From assembly GCA_046565505.1 (NCBI GenBank), contig JBKHYJ010000091.1, positions 1 to 64,000 of the forward strand: a stretch of DNA of 64,000 nucleotides, in the 5' to 3' direction. The position numbers and the translations under genes were made by a program. The notes under the pieces were generated by a model, which searched no databases, was not told the DNA's origin, and saw only the letters and a program-made list of their open reading frames with translations. Shown piece after piece: positions 9,482 to 18,723 of this stretch (position 1 is the first letter of the stretch; each line of letters begins with the position of its first letter). Source of the DNA: JBKHYJ01 sp046565505. GTDB taxonomy: Bacteria; Acidobacteriota; Blastocatellia; UBA7656.

Positions 9482-9820
9482 CTATCGCTGCTCGCGCTTC
9501 CAGGTTAGGGTGACTCTGAAGTTCGCTTCGACTGCCGTGGAAGCGAGCACTACGCCGGCCGCCCCGCTCAGTTTTATGCCGAACTCCACCGCGACCTGCT
9601 CGGGCTGATCGCTCATCTCACGCAGTTTTGCAATGATGGCGGCGGCCGCCGGCTTGATCTTCGCGAGCGACGTTTCAAAAGTCTGCGCCGCCCTTTCGGC
9701 CACCTCGACCGGGTGCGCCCCGCGTAGCGTGCCGACGCCGGGCGCCGGGTCTTCTACTTCTACTACCATAGACCCGCCATCTTCGAGCGGGAATTCTACC
9801 AATCGTTTCATCCAGTTCAC
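9482..9820 (-). CDS. CU044_2847 / trypsin-co-occurring domain 1 protein
   Basis: A 112-residue protein whose C-terminal strand pattern (VEFGIKLSG, STAVEANFRVTLTW) matches the small family named CU044_2847 or trypsin-co-occurring domain 1. These proteins accompany trypsin-like peptidases, CHAT proteins and STAND NTPases in predicted prokaryotic conflict systems; a biochemical role is not established to my knowledge. An acidic N-terminal beta-hairpin (FPLEDGGSMVVEVED) is also typical. Its place directly upstream of a CHAT-SIR2 effector and STAND ATPase fits that co-occurrence. The gene is 73 bases downstream of the FecR-like gene. Confidence 0.75.
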   Translation of the reverse strand: MNWMKRLVEFPLEDGGSMVVEVEDPAPGVGTLRGAHPVEVAERAAQTFETSLAKIKPAAAAIIAKLREMSDQPEQVAVEFGIKLSGAAGVVLASTAVEANFRVTLTWKREQR

Positions 9821-9893
9821 CTCGTTGTTAGCTACAGTTTTTGGTCCGCCAAAAGAACTGCCCTTGGCCTCGCTTTAACCGCTCAGCCCGCGG

Positions 9894-11033
9894 TCAAGGT
9901 CTGATCACCGGCGGGGGCTGCTGTTGCAGCGGCCTGGTCCCGCCGGGAACGGCGCAGCACGCGACGACAATCACAGCCACGGCGGCCGCGCCCACCAGTA
10001 TCTTATTCCGCGTCGTGAAGATTCCGGCCTTTGTGACGGTAACGTCCCACGTGTATTTTTCGGCCGTCGTGAGCGTCTCCATGTCAGCCCGCTCGGCCGG
10101 AGTGAGTTCAACCTCCGCGACGACCTGCCCCGCGCCGGCCTTATCCCCGGCCTGGAAAAAGACCGTGACTACGCCGTCAGCGTCGGTCATCGCAGAGTCA
10201 GTCGGCAGGCCGCTCGCGGGGTCGATGACGCGGCCTATATCCGGCGGCGTGACTTCAAAGCGCACCAGCCTGTTGGCGAGTTTCTCTCTGTCCTGTGCCG
10301 GTTGTATTCCCCCTGAATAGTCGGGCGCGGCCAGAGCGTAAGAAACCAGCCGCGTGGTCGAAGGACCATAGATTTTTTCAAACAGGGCCTTAAGCTCGGC
10401 CCTCTTTTTCGTCCTTAAATTGACTTGCTCGTTAGCACCTGGGGGAAGAGGCGGCAGCCCCCTCGCCCCGCGAGCTTTGATCGTAGCCACTCTACGCTGA
10501 GGCTCTATTGTTACTGCTCCGACAGCCCCGTCAATTAGCGCCTTGCCTTCACGGACAGCGACGCAGAAGCTTGCCCCGCGCGCCGCCGTGCAAGCAGAGC
10601 CGCTCGCCTCAATGTATGCGCCGGCCGCGCCGTCAAGCCTGACGAGCATATCGCCTTTGGCGACAGAAGCGACGAGCACATGGCCGGCCCCCCCTGCGTC
10701 GGACCCCATCACCCTGGTGGCGAGCGTAACCGCCGCCCCGTTAGTGAGCGTCATTCCGCCTACCCCGTCGAGGGACACGGTAGCCTCTGCGCCCGCGAGC
10801 GCCTCTACCATGTCCCCATCCCAGATGGCTTGTGGCGATTGAGCGCGGCGATTATTAATTGCTATCGCACCTGATGAATAAACCATGCCGATGGGGCCGA
10901 AGGCCGCCATCGCGTAGAGGCGAAGCGGCTTTTGTTGGCTGCCATCTTCGGCGCGCGCGCATTTGGGGCCCAGGCCCGCGACAAGGACGAGTAGCAGCAT
11001 GAAGGGTAGCGCACGATGCCGGCGGTCGATCAT
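9894..11033 (-). CDS. exported FecR-like domain protein
   Basis: A 379-residue protein with a signal peptide (about residues 1-28, RRHRALPFMLLLVLVAG, cleavage near CARAED). Residues about 45-190 have the pattern of a FecR-type beta domain: an initial 'imprint' segment, GDMVEALAGAEATVSL and TLTNGAAVTL. A middle domain and then a second hydrophobic helix (KILVGAAAVAVIVVA, near residue 345) followed by a proline-rich tail suggest C-terminal anchoring. Its ATG overlaps the stop of the upstream VWA gene (ATGA), so translation is probably coupled. The role is unknown; FecR-type domains often sense or bind surface components. Confidence 0.65.
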   Translation of the reverse strand: MIDRRHRALPFMLLLVLVAGLGPKCARAEDGSQQKPLRLYAMAAFGPIGMVYSSGAIAINNRRAQSPQAIWDGDMVEALAGAEATVSLDGVGGMTLTNGAAVTLATRVMGSDAGGAGHVLVASVAKGDMLVRLDGAAGAYIEASGSACTAARGASFCVAVREGKALIDGAVGAVTIEPQRRVATIKARGARGLPPLPPGANEQVNLRTKKRAELKALFEKIYGPSTTRLVSYALAAPDYSGGIQPAQDREKLANRLVRFEVTPPDIGRVIDPASGLPTDSAMTDADGVVTVFFQAGDKAGAGQVVAEVELTPAERADMETLTTAEKYTWDVTVTKAGIFTTRNKILVGAAAVAVIVVACCAVPGGTRPLQQQPPPVIRP

Positions 11034-13912
11034 CGCTGATCCTTTCTTAGGCGAAGCTCCTGGCCTCGCGCGGCCCGCAGTTGTGTGAAGCCTCCCGGCC
11101 TGTTCCTCGCGGGCGTTGCGCTTTGTTTGACGGCCGCCAGGTTCTTTTGACCCGGCGTGTGCGGCTTGGGAATCTCAGGCAGTTCGGCTGTGGGCAGAGT
11201 CAACGCCGCGCCGCGAGAATCTCCAGATGAATTCACGCTTCCGACAGCGGCCTGGACGGCAAGCGGGCCGGAATCAGCAGAGTCTTCCCTGCCGCCATCT
11301 GAAATAGTCACGCGCACGTTGACAATTTCCGGGTGTTGCTTCGCGTTAGAAAATTTTTGCTCCACCTTATAGCTCTGCCCCCTGACCAGGCCCGCGGGGT
11401 TCAGAACGGGGTCCGGTTGATTCAAGTCAACCACGCGGCCCGCGCCATCATGGAATTCATATTTCACCCTGTTGACGCTGAGGTCCGAATCATAAACGTA
11501 AAACGTGACGGTGATTATGTCGCCCGAGCGCGTGAGCGTCACTAGCGGCGGCCTTCTGGGTCGGCCGGCATTCGAGTTTATCAGTTGAGCCGCGGTATCA
11601 ACATTAGCCAGCCAAGCGACTCTGCGCTGCCCTCCGCCGTTAATCAGTTTGATGTCGAGTACCGACCGGAACGCATCGGGCAATACTTCAGCGGCAGAGA
11701 GGCCATTGACGCGACCTGTCACGGGCGGGATCACCGGGTGGAAGAACACTTTGAACCTGCGCGCATTTCGAGCGCCGCGAGAGATGACTACCGGCGGGGC
11801 CTTCGCAAAGTCCGTCAGCGTGCCGTCCGCGTTGATGATGCTGACGGAAAAGAAGCTTCCGTCATTTGTGTCCGTTATCTTTCCGCTATCGACATCGCTG
11901 CCCGTACGTTGTATTGACTCGAAGCTTACCACCAGCTGGTCGCAGCCTACGTTCTCTATTGTAAAAGTTTTTGCATTCTCGTCGCTCTTCTTAGACTTTT
12001 TCCGGGCGGCGGCCGGGCCAAATTTTAGAATCGAGTCATTGCCTTCCGGGGTTATCACGGCCGTCGGAGGAAGGGTGCAGCCGCCACCGTCAAGCGCAGC
12101 AAGCTCCGACGTGTTACGACATTGTGAGTCGCCTGACGATGGGGCAGTCGCCGTGGCGGTATAAAAGCCGGTGGGCGAAACCGGAAGGTCCGCGGCAATA
12201 AACTCGCCTTCGGAATCGGCGGTCGCCTCGCCGGCAAATTCTATTGAATCAATGGCGGGTTCCGCCGACCCTGGCTTGAGACGAGTAATTCTGAATACCT
12301 CGATCACTTCGTTTGCCGCCGCGCGACCTTCGAGCGTCACTTTGTCGCCAACCCGCGCGGCGCTAAGGATGAGCGGAAAGTTGAGCAGCGTATCTGGCCC
12401 TTCGTCGGCGTCGCCGGGGTCGTTAGGCGTAGCGCCGTCGCCGCCCAGGTCTATCGGCGTCAGGCTCCCCGATATTGAGTTGCGCGTGACCGTGTTGCCG
12501 ACGTTATGCGATGGCGGTCGCCCCGGACCGGACGCGGGGTCCAAGATTAGAACGCCAGCCGCCGCGTTGTCCGCGAGCATGTTCAACTCTATTCGATTGC
12601 AGCCTACGTTATCCGAGGGGCAGATGGGTGCGACGGCGACCCCTGATCGTTTGAAGTTGACTATCTTCAGGCCCCGCACGACGGCGTGATTCGAGCGGAT
12701 TAAAATCCCGTCGCCGTGAGCCTCGCCGCTGGTCGCGTTAACGCGCGACCCGTCTATGGTCACCGAAGGCTCGCAGTCCCGGCCGTCGCACTTGCCGATA
12801 CCGTCAATCGTAATGTCGGGCGCGGTCAAGGCAGGCAGCGGAATGCGCGGGCTAATCGTCTTGCCTTTGATCCCGGCGGCGAAAGTGATAATCGCCTTGC
12901 CGCCATTGCAATTCGCGCGCTCAATCGCCCGCCTTAGTGAAAGGCCGTTGGCGTCAGTCATGTCCTCGCTGGTAGTTACGACGAGTTCGATTGTCGCCAC
13001 GTCGCCCCTGAGAAACCTCCGAACGTGCTCGGAAAACTCGCCGGCCTGGCGGGCGCAATCCGGGTCTTCCGAGTCCGCGCCAGGCTGATTACAGGGGCCG
13101 GGGGCAACCGCCAGCGCCGCGCCCGGCAGGTCGCCGGGCGGCTGCGGAAACACTATCCGCGCGATCTTCGCACTGCCTTCCTGAAATTCGTTCGTCCCGG
13201 TTACAGGGTTGATAGGCCCGCCGGGGTCGAGGCCGACCAATATCGCATCCAACTCTGAGACCCTTGCAAGCTCGCGCGCCATTGCGGCGGCTCTCAATCC
13301 CCCGTCAACGTCAGTGGGCTGGCCGTCCGTAGATATCAGAAGTATTCGGCGCGCGTCCGGCCTGCCATGCCGAATGAGATAGTCGGCCGCGGTCGAAATC
13401 GCCGCGTCGAAGTTGGTGTCACCCGACGGGCAAGGCGGCGGCGCGGCCGCGTCACTCTTCGCGACGCATCTCAACTGTTCAACCTTCGCGGCGATCATTT
13501 CAGCCTGCTCGTCCGATTCGATCCCTTTGAGCCGCCCGCCGCCGGCCAGGTCATCGGACGCTACGCTGACGGCCGCGGCCCCGTTGAAAAGCACCACCAC
13601 GATAGCCGTCGAGCCATCACGCGGGATCACCGTCCGGTCACGCAGCGCGCGAACGAGGCCACCAATTTCTATGTTATAAGTCTGCCCGCGCAGGCCGACG
13701 CTGCCGGAACGATCAATGATGAAAGCCACGTCGCGCTTCGCCTGAACGAAGCAGCCCGGCTCGGGAACAGGGGCGCAAACCTGGTCAGTGCCGCGAATGG
13801 GGTCGGCAATCGCCAGGGCCACAACGAACAGCCCTATGAGGGCAATACACATTCCGGCTCGAAAGCCCATCCCGCCTGAAAATGAAGGAGAGCGCAGGCA
13901 TAAAGTGTTCAT
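11030..13912 (-). CDS. exported VWA-domain protein with parallel beta-helix segment
   Basis: A 960-residue protein with an N-terminal hydrophobic segment (residues about 18-37). The VWA domain starts near residue 60 with a MIDAS DRSGS (67-71) and a later STDGQPTD. Residues about 320-500 have the asparagine- and glycine-rich repeated pattern of a right-handed parallel beta-helix (ITIDGIG, VVRGLKIVNF, NTVTRNSISG), followed by beta-sandwich-like domains. It is probably periplasmic or surface exposed and metal-dependent in ligand binding. I chose the internal start at 13912 because GGGAGG lies about 9 bases upstream, whereas the longer reading (to 13987) has no good ribosome binding site. It is first in the five-gene minus-strand run. 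Confidence 0.75.
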   Translation of the reverse strand: MNTLCLRSPSFSGGMGFRAGMCIALIGLFVVALAIADPIRGTDQVCAPVPEPGCFVQAKRDVAFIIDRSGSVGLRGQTYNIEIGGLVRALRDRTVIPRDGSTAIVVVLFNGAAAVSVASDDLAGGGRLKGIESDEQAEMIAAKVEQLRCVAKSDAAAPPPCPSGDTNFDAAISTAADYLIRHGRPDARRILLISTDGQPTDVDGGLRAAAMARELARVSELDAILVGLDPGGPINPVTGTNEFQEGSAKIARIVFPQPPGDLPGAALAVAPGPCNQPGADSEDPDCARQAGEFSEHVRRFLRGDVATIELVVTTSEDMTDANGLSLRRAIERANCNGGKAIITFAAGIKGKTISPRIPLPALTAPDITIDGIGKCDGRDCEPSVTIDGSRVNATSGEAHGDGILIRSNHAVVRGLKIVNFKRSGVAVAPICPSDNVGCNRIELNMLADNAAAGVLILDPASGPGRPPSHNVGNTVTRNSISGSLTPIDLGGDGATPNDPGDADEGPDTLLNFPLILSAARVGDKVTLEGRAAANEVIEVFRITRLKPGSAEPAIDSIEFAGEATADSEGEFIAADLPVSPTGFYTATATAPSSGDSQCRNTSELAALDGGGCTLPPTAVITPEGNDSILKFGPAAARKKSKKSDENAKTFTIENVGCDQLVVSFESIQRTGSDVDSGKITDTNDGSFFSVSIINADGTLTDFAKAPPVVISRGARNARRFKVFFHPVIPPVTGRVNGLSAAEVLPDAFRSVLDIKLINGGGQRRVAWLANVDTAAQLINSNAGRPRRPPLVTLTRSGDIITVTFYVYDSDLSVNRVKYEFHDGAGRVVDLNQPDPVLNPAGLVRGQSYKVEQKFSNAKQHPEIVNVRVTISDGGREDSADSGPLAVQAAVGSVNSSGDSRGAALTLPTAELPEIPKPHTPGQKNLAAVKQSATPARNRPGGFTQLRAARGQELRLRKDQR

Positions 13913-14395
13913 CGTCGTCTTGCCTCCCGCGTGGCAATCTATACCTTGATAAGTAAAGGCCCGGCAAAGTCTCAGCGCCCGGGCCATCGTGCCAAGCGCG
14001 ACACGGGTAAATATTATCGGAGGATTAGTTCACGGAAATTTGCACCCTATATCAGAGGACGAAGAATGCGTCGGCAATAATGAAATTAAATTCGTAGCAA
14101 AACGTTCCTGCTTAAAAAGCGGGAGCGATACGGGGCATCGCCAGACGGCCCCCCGGTCGTTTCAGTCCCGCCCGCACACCGCGGCGAAAGGTCGATGTCG
14201 CATGGCTAATGCCGCGACGGCCGCGTTTGGGCGGCACACACGTCGGGGCGCTTGTTGCCCGTAATCGACGAGAGTGCGACCTTGAGAGGCAATCGCCCTG
14301 TCGGGCTCCTGACCGTGCGAAATGTATGTTATCGTAAAACGGACCGCGCCAGGCCTGCGGCTCCGTTGAAGGGACGCGAGACTCAGGTTTGAAAT
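13913..14395. other. intergenic region between VWA operon and regulator operon
   Basis: About 480 bases separate the start of the VWA gene from the end of the NtrC-type regulator gene, both on the minus strand. Apart from the VWA ribosome binding site, I see no gene or strong promoter; one minus-strand GATAAT-like hexamer (14013-14018) lacks a matching -35. The promoter of the VWA-to-STAND run should lie here. Confidence 0.45.
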
Positions 14396-15772
14396 CTACT
14401 CCGCGTCGGAGCCGTCACTCTTAATTCCGAATTTTTTCAGCCAGCGATACAGCGTCGGGCGGTGAACGTTGAGTATCTCGGCCGTCTTCTTGATGTTGTT
14501 TCCCGTACGCTCCAGGGTCTGTTCGATGACCTCGCGCTCGATCTCTTCCAAAGTCAAATAAGGCGGTATCTCGCACACGAAGCGGCTCGCGCGCGCCGCC
14601 TGAATGTGCTCGGGCAGGTGCTCCGGGCCGATCTTGTCTTCCTGACAGAACAGAATCGCGCGCTCGATGACGCTCTCAAGCTCGCGCACGTTGCCGGGCC
14701 AGTCGTAGCGCGACAGCAGCGAGAGCGCGGCCTGCGATACGCCGCGCACGGGCTTATCGTACTTGAGGCTGTAGCGGCGCAGAAACAACTCGGCCAGCAA
14801 TAGCAGGTCGTCGAGCCGCTCGCGCAAGGGCGGGACCTTGATTCTTATGGTGCTGATGCGAAAATACAGGTCCTCTCGCAGGATGCCTTCCTGCATGGCC
14901 TGCTTGGTGTCCCTGTTGGTGGCCGCGACCAGCCTGAAATCGACAGGGATTTCCTGCTCCCCGCCGAGCCGCCGAAGCGTCCTCTCCTGGAGCACGCGGA
15001 GCAACTTGGTCTGGAGGTGCGCGGGCATCTCGACTATCTCGTCCAGCAGCAGCGTCCCGCCCGACGCGGCCTCGATCAGCCCGCGCTTGTCGCGGTCCGC
15101 GCCCGTGAACGCGCCCTTTTTATACCCGAATAACTCGGACTCGATCAGGTCGCGCGGGATGGCGGCGCAGTTGATCCGCATGAACGGCCCGCCCGCGCGG
15201 TGGCTCTGGAGGTGATAGGCCGTGGCGATCAACTCCTTGCCCGTGCCGCTCTCGCCTTCGATCAGCACGGAGGCTTCGCTGGGCGCGGTCGCCCGAATCG
15301 TTTCGTATATCTGCCGCATCCGCTGCGTGCGGCCGACCATGCCATACGCCTCGGTCTCGCTCTCGATCACCCGCTTGAGGCTGCGATTCTCCTCGCGTAC
15401 GGCTGCGAACTCAAGCGTCCGCTTGGTGAGCATTATCACCTGGTCGGGGGTGAATGGCTTCTCAAGGTAGTAGTACGCGCCCTTCTTTATCGCCTCGATA
15501 GTGATGTCCAGGGACCCGTGGGCGGTCATCAATATGACTTCGGTTTCCGGGCTGTCTTCTTTTACGCGGGAGAGCAGGTCGATGCCGGTCGAGTCAGGGA
15601 GCCTTAGGTCTGTGAAGACCAGGTCGAATGGCTCGCCGCCTAGAAGCTTGACGGCGTCGGAAACGGTGCCGGCGGTTTTGACCTTGTAGCCCAGCTCGCC
15701 GAGTATCATTTCCAGCGCGCCGGTGATGCTGGTCTCGTCATCAACTATTAGAATTCTAGCGGGTTGCTTCAT
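14396..15772 (-). CDS. NtrC-family sigma54-dependent response regulator
   Basis: A 458-residue regulator with three domains. The receiver domain (1-120) has the phospho-acceptor Asp55 (FTDLRLPD) and conserved Lys105. The AAA+ domain (about 145-380) has Walker A GESGTGKE (173-180) and GAFTGA (220-225), the loop that contacts sigma54. A Fis-type helix-turn-helix closes the protein (KKTAEILNVHRPTLYRWL). It therefore activates sigma54 promoters on phosphorylation. It overlaps the upstream hybrid kinase gene by 17 bases, so it is the output of the same operon. No clear -24/-12 element was found nearby, so its targets are unknown. Confidence 0.93.
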   Translation of the reverse strand: MKQPARILIVDDETSITGALEMILGELGYKVKTAGTVSDAVKLLGGEPFDLVFTDLRLPDSTGIDLLSRVKEDSPETEVILMTAHGSLDITIEAIKKGAYYYLEKPFTPDQVIMLTKRTLEFAAVREENRSLKRVIESETEAYGMVGRTQRMRQIYETIRATAPSEASVLIEGESGTGKELIATAYHLQSHRAGGPFMRINCAAIPRDLIESELFGYKKGAFTGADRDKRGLIEAASGGTLLLDEIVEMPAHLQTKLLRVLQERTLRRLGGEQEIPVDFRLVAATNRDTKQAMQEGILREDLYFRISTIRIKVPPLRERLDDLLLLAELFLRRYSLKYDKPVRGVSQAALSLLSRYDWPGNVRELESVIERAILFCQEDKIGPEHLPEHIQAARASRFVCEIPPYLTLEEIEREVIEQTLERTGNNIKKTAEILNVHRPTLYRWLKKFGIKSDGSDAE

Positions 15773-17315
15773 TCGCCATTTCCCCTTCGGACGGCAGCGT
15801 GATCTTTATGCGGGTCCCCTCGTTCACGCGGCTCTCGACGGACACGCTGCCGCCATGCCGCTCGATGACCAGGGAAGCGAATGACATCCCCAGCCCGAGG
15901 CCGTGGCTCTTCGTCGTGTAGAATGGCTCGAACATGTTTCTCACCTGTTCTTCGGTCATCCCGCACCCCGTGTCCGCTATCAACACCTCAAGCGCCCCGC
16001 CGGAAGCCGTGACAGACACCGCCAGCTCGCCCCCCCCGGGCATCGCCTGAATAGAATTGAGCAAGAGGTTAATCAACGTCGAGCGCATGCTCGCTTCGTC
16101 AAGCATAGCCTCGCCGCGCGACTCGTCCAGGCTCAGCTTCACGGCGATGTCGTTGGCCTTCAGCTGAGGCTCAAGCAGGGCGAGGGAGTCCATGACTATG
16201 CGGTTGAGGTCCACGCGGCGGCGCGTCAGGTTGATAGGCCGCGCGAAGTTCAGGACCTTCTCGGCCGTGTCCGAAAGCTGGTTGATCCCGTCTATGATCT
16301 TATCGACGAGCGCCATTTCACTCGCCGCGACTTTGTCGGTCAGCTTGCCCTTCAGGTGCAGCGTGTACAGGCGTAACCCGGCCAGCGGATTCTTGACCTC
16401 ATGCGCCACCTGCGCGGCCATGCGGCCCAGCGCGGCGATCTTCTCGTTGTGCGCCAGGCGCTCCCGCATCTGGCGCAGGTGCTCCTCGGCCAGACGTTCC
16501 GCCGTCAGGTCCTTGACGATCAGTAGGTAACCCAGCATCCGCCCTTCGCCCTTCAAGAGCGGCGTTATTGTCACCGAAGCCACGAACGTAGAGCCGTCAA
16601 CCCTGCGCAGCTCTATCTCCGTCTGGTTCCGGCCCTGGCCCGTCGCCTCCTGGGCCATGCGGAGGACGGGCTTGTCGCCGTCGCCATGATCGCCCGCGGC
16701 CAGTCGCGCGGCCGGCTCGCCTATTATCTCATTCGCCTTTTGACCGAAGATCAGCTCCGCGCCCCTGTTGAACAGGGTGATTCGCGCGTCAAGGTCGATC
16801 GCGATGATGGCGTATGCGGTAGAGCTGTCGAGGACGGCGTTGAGGAACTTGTGAGCCTCGGCCACCTGCCGCGTCCGCTCGGCGACGGTCACCTCCAGTC
16901 GCTCGGCATGTCTTTTGATCTCCTCCTGGAGGTTGCGCTTCTCGTCGATCAGCCGTTTCTTCTCGACGGCCTTCGCCACGGTCCTTATGAGCACGTCCTT
17001 GACGACCGGCTTTGATATGAAGTCGTAGGCCCCGGACCGGACGATCTCGGGCACCTGCGAGAGGTTCGGCTCCCCGGTGATGATTATGACCGGCACGTAT
17101 GGCTCGCGGCCGCTCAGCTCCTTGAGAAGCTCAATGCCGCTCTTGCCCGGCAGGTTCACGTCCACTACGGCCGCGTCGGGGAGGTCGCCCTCGATTGCGG
17201 ATACCGCCCCTTCGAAGTCGGGCGCCGTCACCGTCTCGTACCCTTCGCGCTTGAGAAGCTCGGCCATCGTCCAACGGATGCTAGGCTCGTCGTCCACCAG
17301 CAACACTTTTCTCAT
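15756..17315 (-). CDS. receiver-PAS-histidine kinase hybrid
   Basis: A 519-residue cytoplasmic protein. A receiver domain comes first (phospho-acceptor Asp52 in VVDVNLPG), then a coiled linker (about 115-150), a PAS domain (about 155-275), a HisKA dimerisation domain with phospho-His305 (AQVAHEVKNP) and a HATPase_c domain with DTGCGM and GLGLGM boxes. There is no transmembrane segment. The receiver-first order suggests it takes phosphate or allosteric input from the upstream kinase and then acts on the NtrC-type regulator. Its first 35 bases overlap the end of the membrane kinase gene and its end overlaps the regulator gene by 17 bases. Confidence 0.9.
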   Translation of the reverse strand: MRKVLLVDDEPSIRWTMAELLKREGYETVTAPDFEGAVSAIEGDLPDAAVVDVNLPGKSGIELLKELSGREPYVPVIIITGEPNLSQVPEIVRSGAYDFISKPVVKDVLIRTVAKAVEKKRLIDEKRNLQEEIKRHAERLEVTVAERTRQVAEAHKFLNAVLDSSTAYAIIAIDLDARITLFNRGAELIFGQKANEIIGEPAARLAAGDHGDGDKPVLRMAQEATGQGRNQTEIELRRVDGSTFVASVTITPLLKGEGRMLGYLLIVKDLTAERLAEEHLRQMRERLAHNEKIAALGRMAAQVAHEVKNPLAGLRLYTLHLKGKLTDKVAASEMALVDKIIDGINQLSDTAEKVLNFARPINLTRRRVDLNRIVMDSLALLEPQLKANDIAVKLSLDESRGEAMLDEASMRSTLINLLLNSIQAMPGGGELAVSVTASGGALEVLIADTGCGMTEEQVRNMFEPFYTTKSHGLGLGMSFASLVIERHGGSVSVESRVNEGTRIKITLPSEGEMANEATR

Positions 17316-18723
17316 ACTCGTTCTCCCTGGAGGCGTCGGCCGGCAGCTCTATGATGAACCGCGTGAAGCTGCCTTCCTCGCTCTCGGCCGTAATGTTCCC
17401 CCCATAATCATGGATGATGCCGAAGCTGAGGCTGAGCCCCAGCCCGGTCCCGCCGGTGTCGCGCCTCGTCGTGAAGAACGGGTCAAAGACTTTATCCAGG
17501 TGCTCGCGGGCTATGCCGACGCCATTGTCGAAAAACTCTACCCGGACCATGCGGCCGGCCCCGCGCTCGACGTTGCGCGCCATTATACGAAGTAATTTCA
17601 CGTCCGAATGCTTCGCCTTTAAGGCGTGGTGGGCGTTGCTGATCACGTTGACGAAAACCTGGCGGAGCCGCGAGGCGTCAGCCCGCACGGGCAGCGTATC
17701 CGGCGCCACGTCCAGCTCCACCTCGACCCTGTCCTTTTCAAGCTGGTGCTCGAACAGCGTGACGGAGTTCTTTATGACCTGCGCGACGGCGACCTCGGTC
17801 GGCAGGTGCGGGTCCTGGCGGGCGAAGGTCAGCAGGTTGCGAACTATTCTCGCTATGCGCTCGCCCTCGTCGATTATGCCGTCCAACATCTGTCGCTCGC
17901 TGTCGTTGCGCGCGACCCCGTCGTCTTTCAGGAGTTGGGCGAAGTTTATCATGCCGTTGAGCGGGTTATTTATCTCGTGGGCCACCCCGGCCGACAGCTC
18001 GCCGATTGAGGCGAGCTTCGACGTTTGGAATAGCTGGCGTTCCATCTCCTGCTTCTCGCGTTCGAGCCTCTTCCGCTCCGTCAGGTCCCGTATGATCAAT
18101 ATGAACAAACGCTCGTTGCCGGTTGATATGGTGCTGCGGGAAAGCGATATGACCCGCGGCGCCCCCGCCTGCGTCCGAATGGTAATCTCGTTGCCGTCTA
18201 GTAATCGGTCGGCCTCAGAGCCATCATCGCCTTCATCGGAAGACATGTAGCACACGGAATGTTCTAAAGAAGACCCGCCGGGCTCATCGCCTCCTTTTTC
18301 AAACAGCTCGCAAACATGGGCCCCGATCAGAGATTGCGGCTCATGGCCCAGTACCTCGCCGAACTTCTTATTGACATCGACAATCATGTGGTCGGAAGCC
18401 CTGACCACGCCGATGCCGTCGCTTGCGTGTTCAAACAAGGCCCGGTAACGCTCCTCACTGTCGCTTAGCCTACGCTGCTGGCGGTTGACCAGGCGGAGCA
18501 GCAAGGTGACGACGATCACGTCGACCACGGTCGAGATGAAAAAATGCTCGACCGACTGCTGAATCTGATCCTGCAGCCCACTGCGGCCCGGCCACCGGGC
18601 CTCTACCCAGGCGTAGAATGGCCGGCGCAAAAAAGTGCCGTAGGTGAAAATCACAACCCAGGTCAATACTACTGTCAGGACTGCGAAAAAGAGTATGAGC
18701 TTAGTATTACCGAACTTTTTCAT
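17281..18723 (-). CDS. membrane PAS histidine kinase
   Basis: A 480-residue sensor kinase. Two transmembrane helices (about 8-28 and 61-79) flank a short external loop of roughly 30 residues, too small for a large sensor domain. A PAS domain follows (about 90-215), then HisKA with phospho-His249 (GVAHEINNPLNG), and HATPase_c with FFDNGVGI and GTGLGLSLS. The PAS segment contains an acidic insert (about 142-175) rich in Asp, Glu and Gly. It is first in a tightly overlapping operon with the hybrid kinase and the NtrC-type activator. Confidence 0.92.
   Translation of the reverse strand: MKKFGNTKLILFFAVLTVVLTWVVIFTYGTFLRRPFYAWVEARWPGRSGLQDQIQQSVEHFFISTVVDVIVVTLLLRLVNRQQRRLSDSEERYRALFEHASDGIGVVRASDHMIVDVNKKFGEVLGHEPQSLIGAHVCELFEKGGDEPGGSSLEHSVCYMSSDEGDDGSEADRLLDGNEITIRTQAGAPRVISLSRSTISTGNERLFILIIRDLTERKRLEREKQEMERQLFQTSKLASIGELSAGVAHEINNPLNGMINFAQLLKDDGVARNDSERQMLDGIIDEGERIARIVRNLLTFARQDPHLPTEVAVAQVIKNSVTLFEHQLEKDRVEVELDVAPDTLPVRADASRLRQVFVNVISNAHHALKAKHSDVKLLRIMARNVERGAGRMVRVEFFDNGVGIAREHLDKVFDPFFTTRRDTGGTGLGLSLSFGIIHDYGGNITAESEEGSFTRFIIELPADASRENEYEKSVAGGRRA

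Noticed and set aside
9841..10320. 159-residue plus-strand frame opposite the FecR-like gene
   Set aside because: Antisense shadow of a gene with signal peptide and domain evidence; Ser/Thr/Ala-rich translation.
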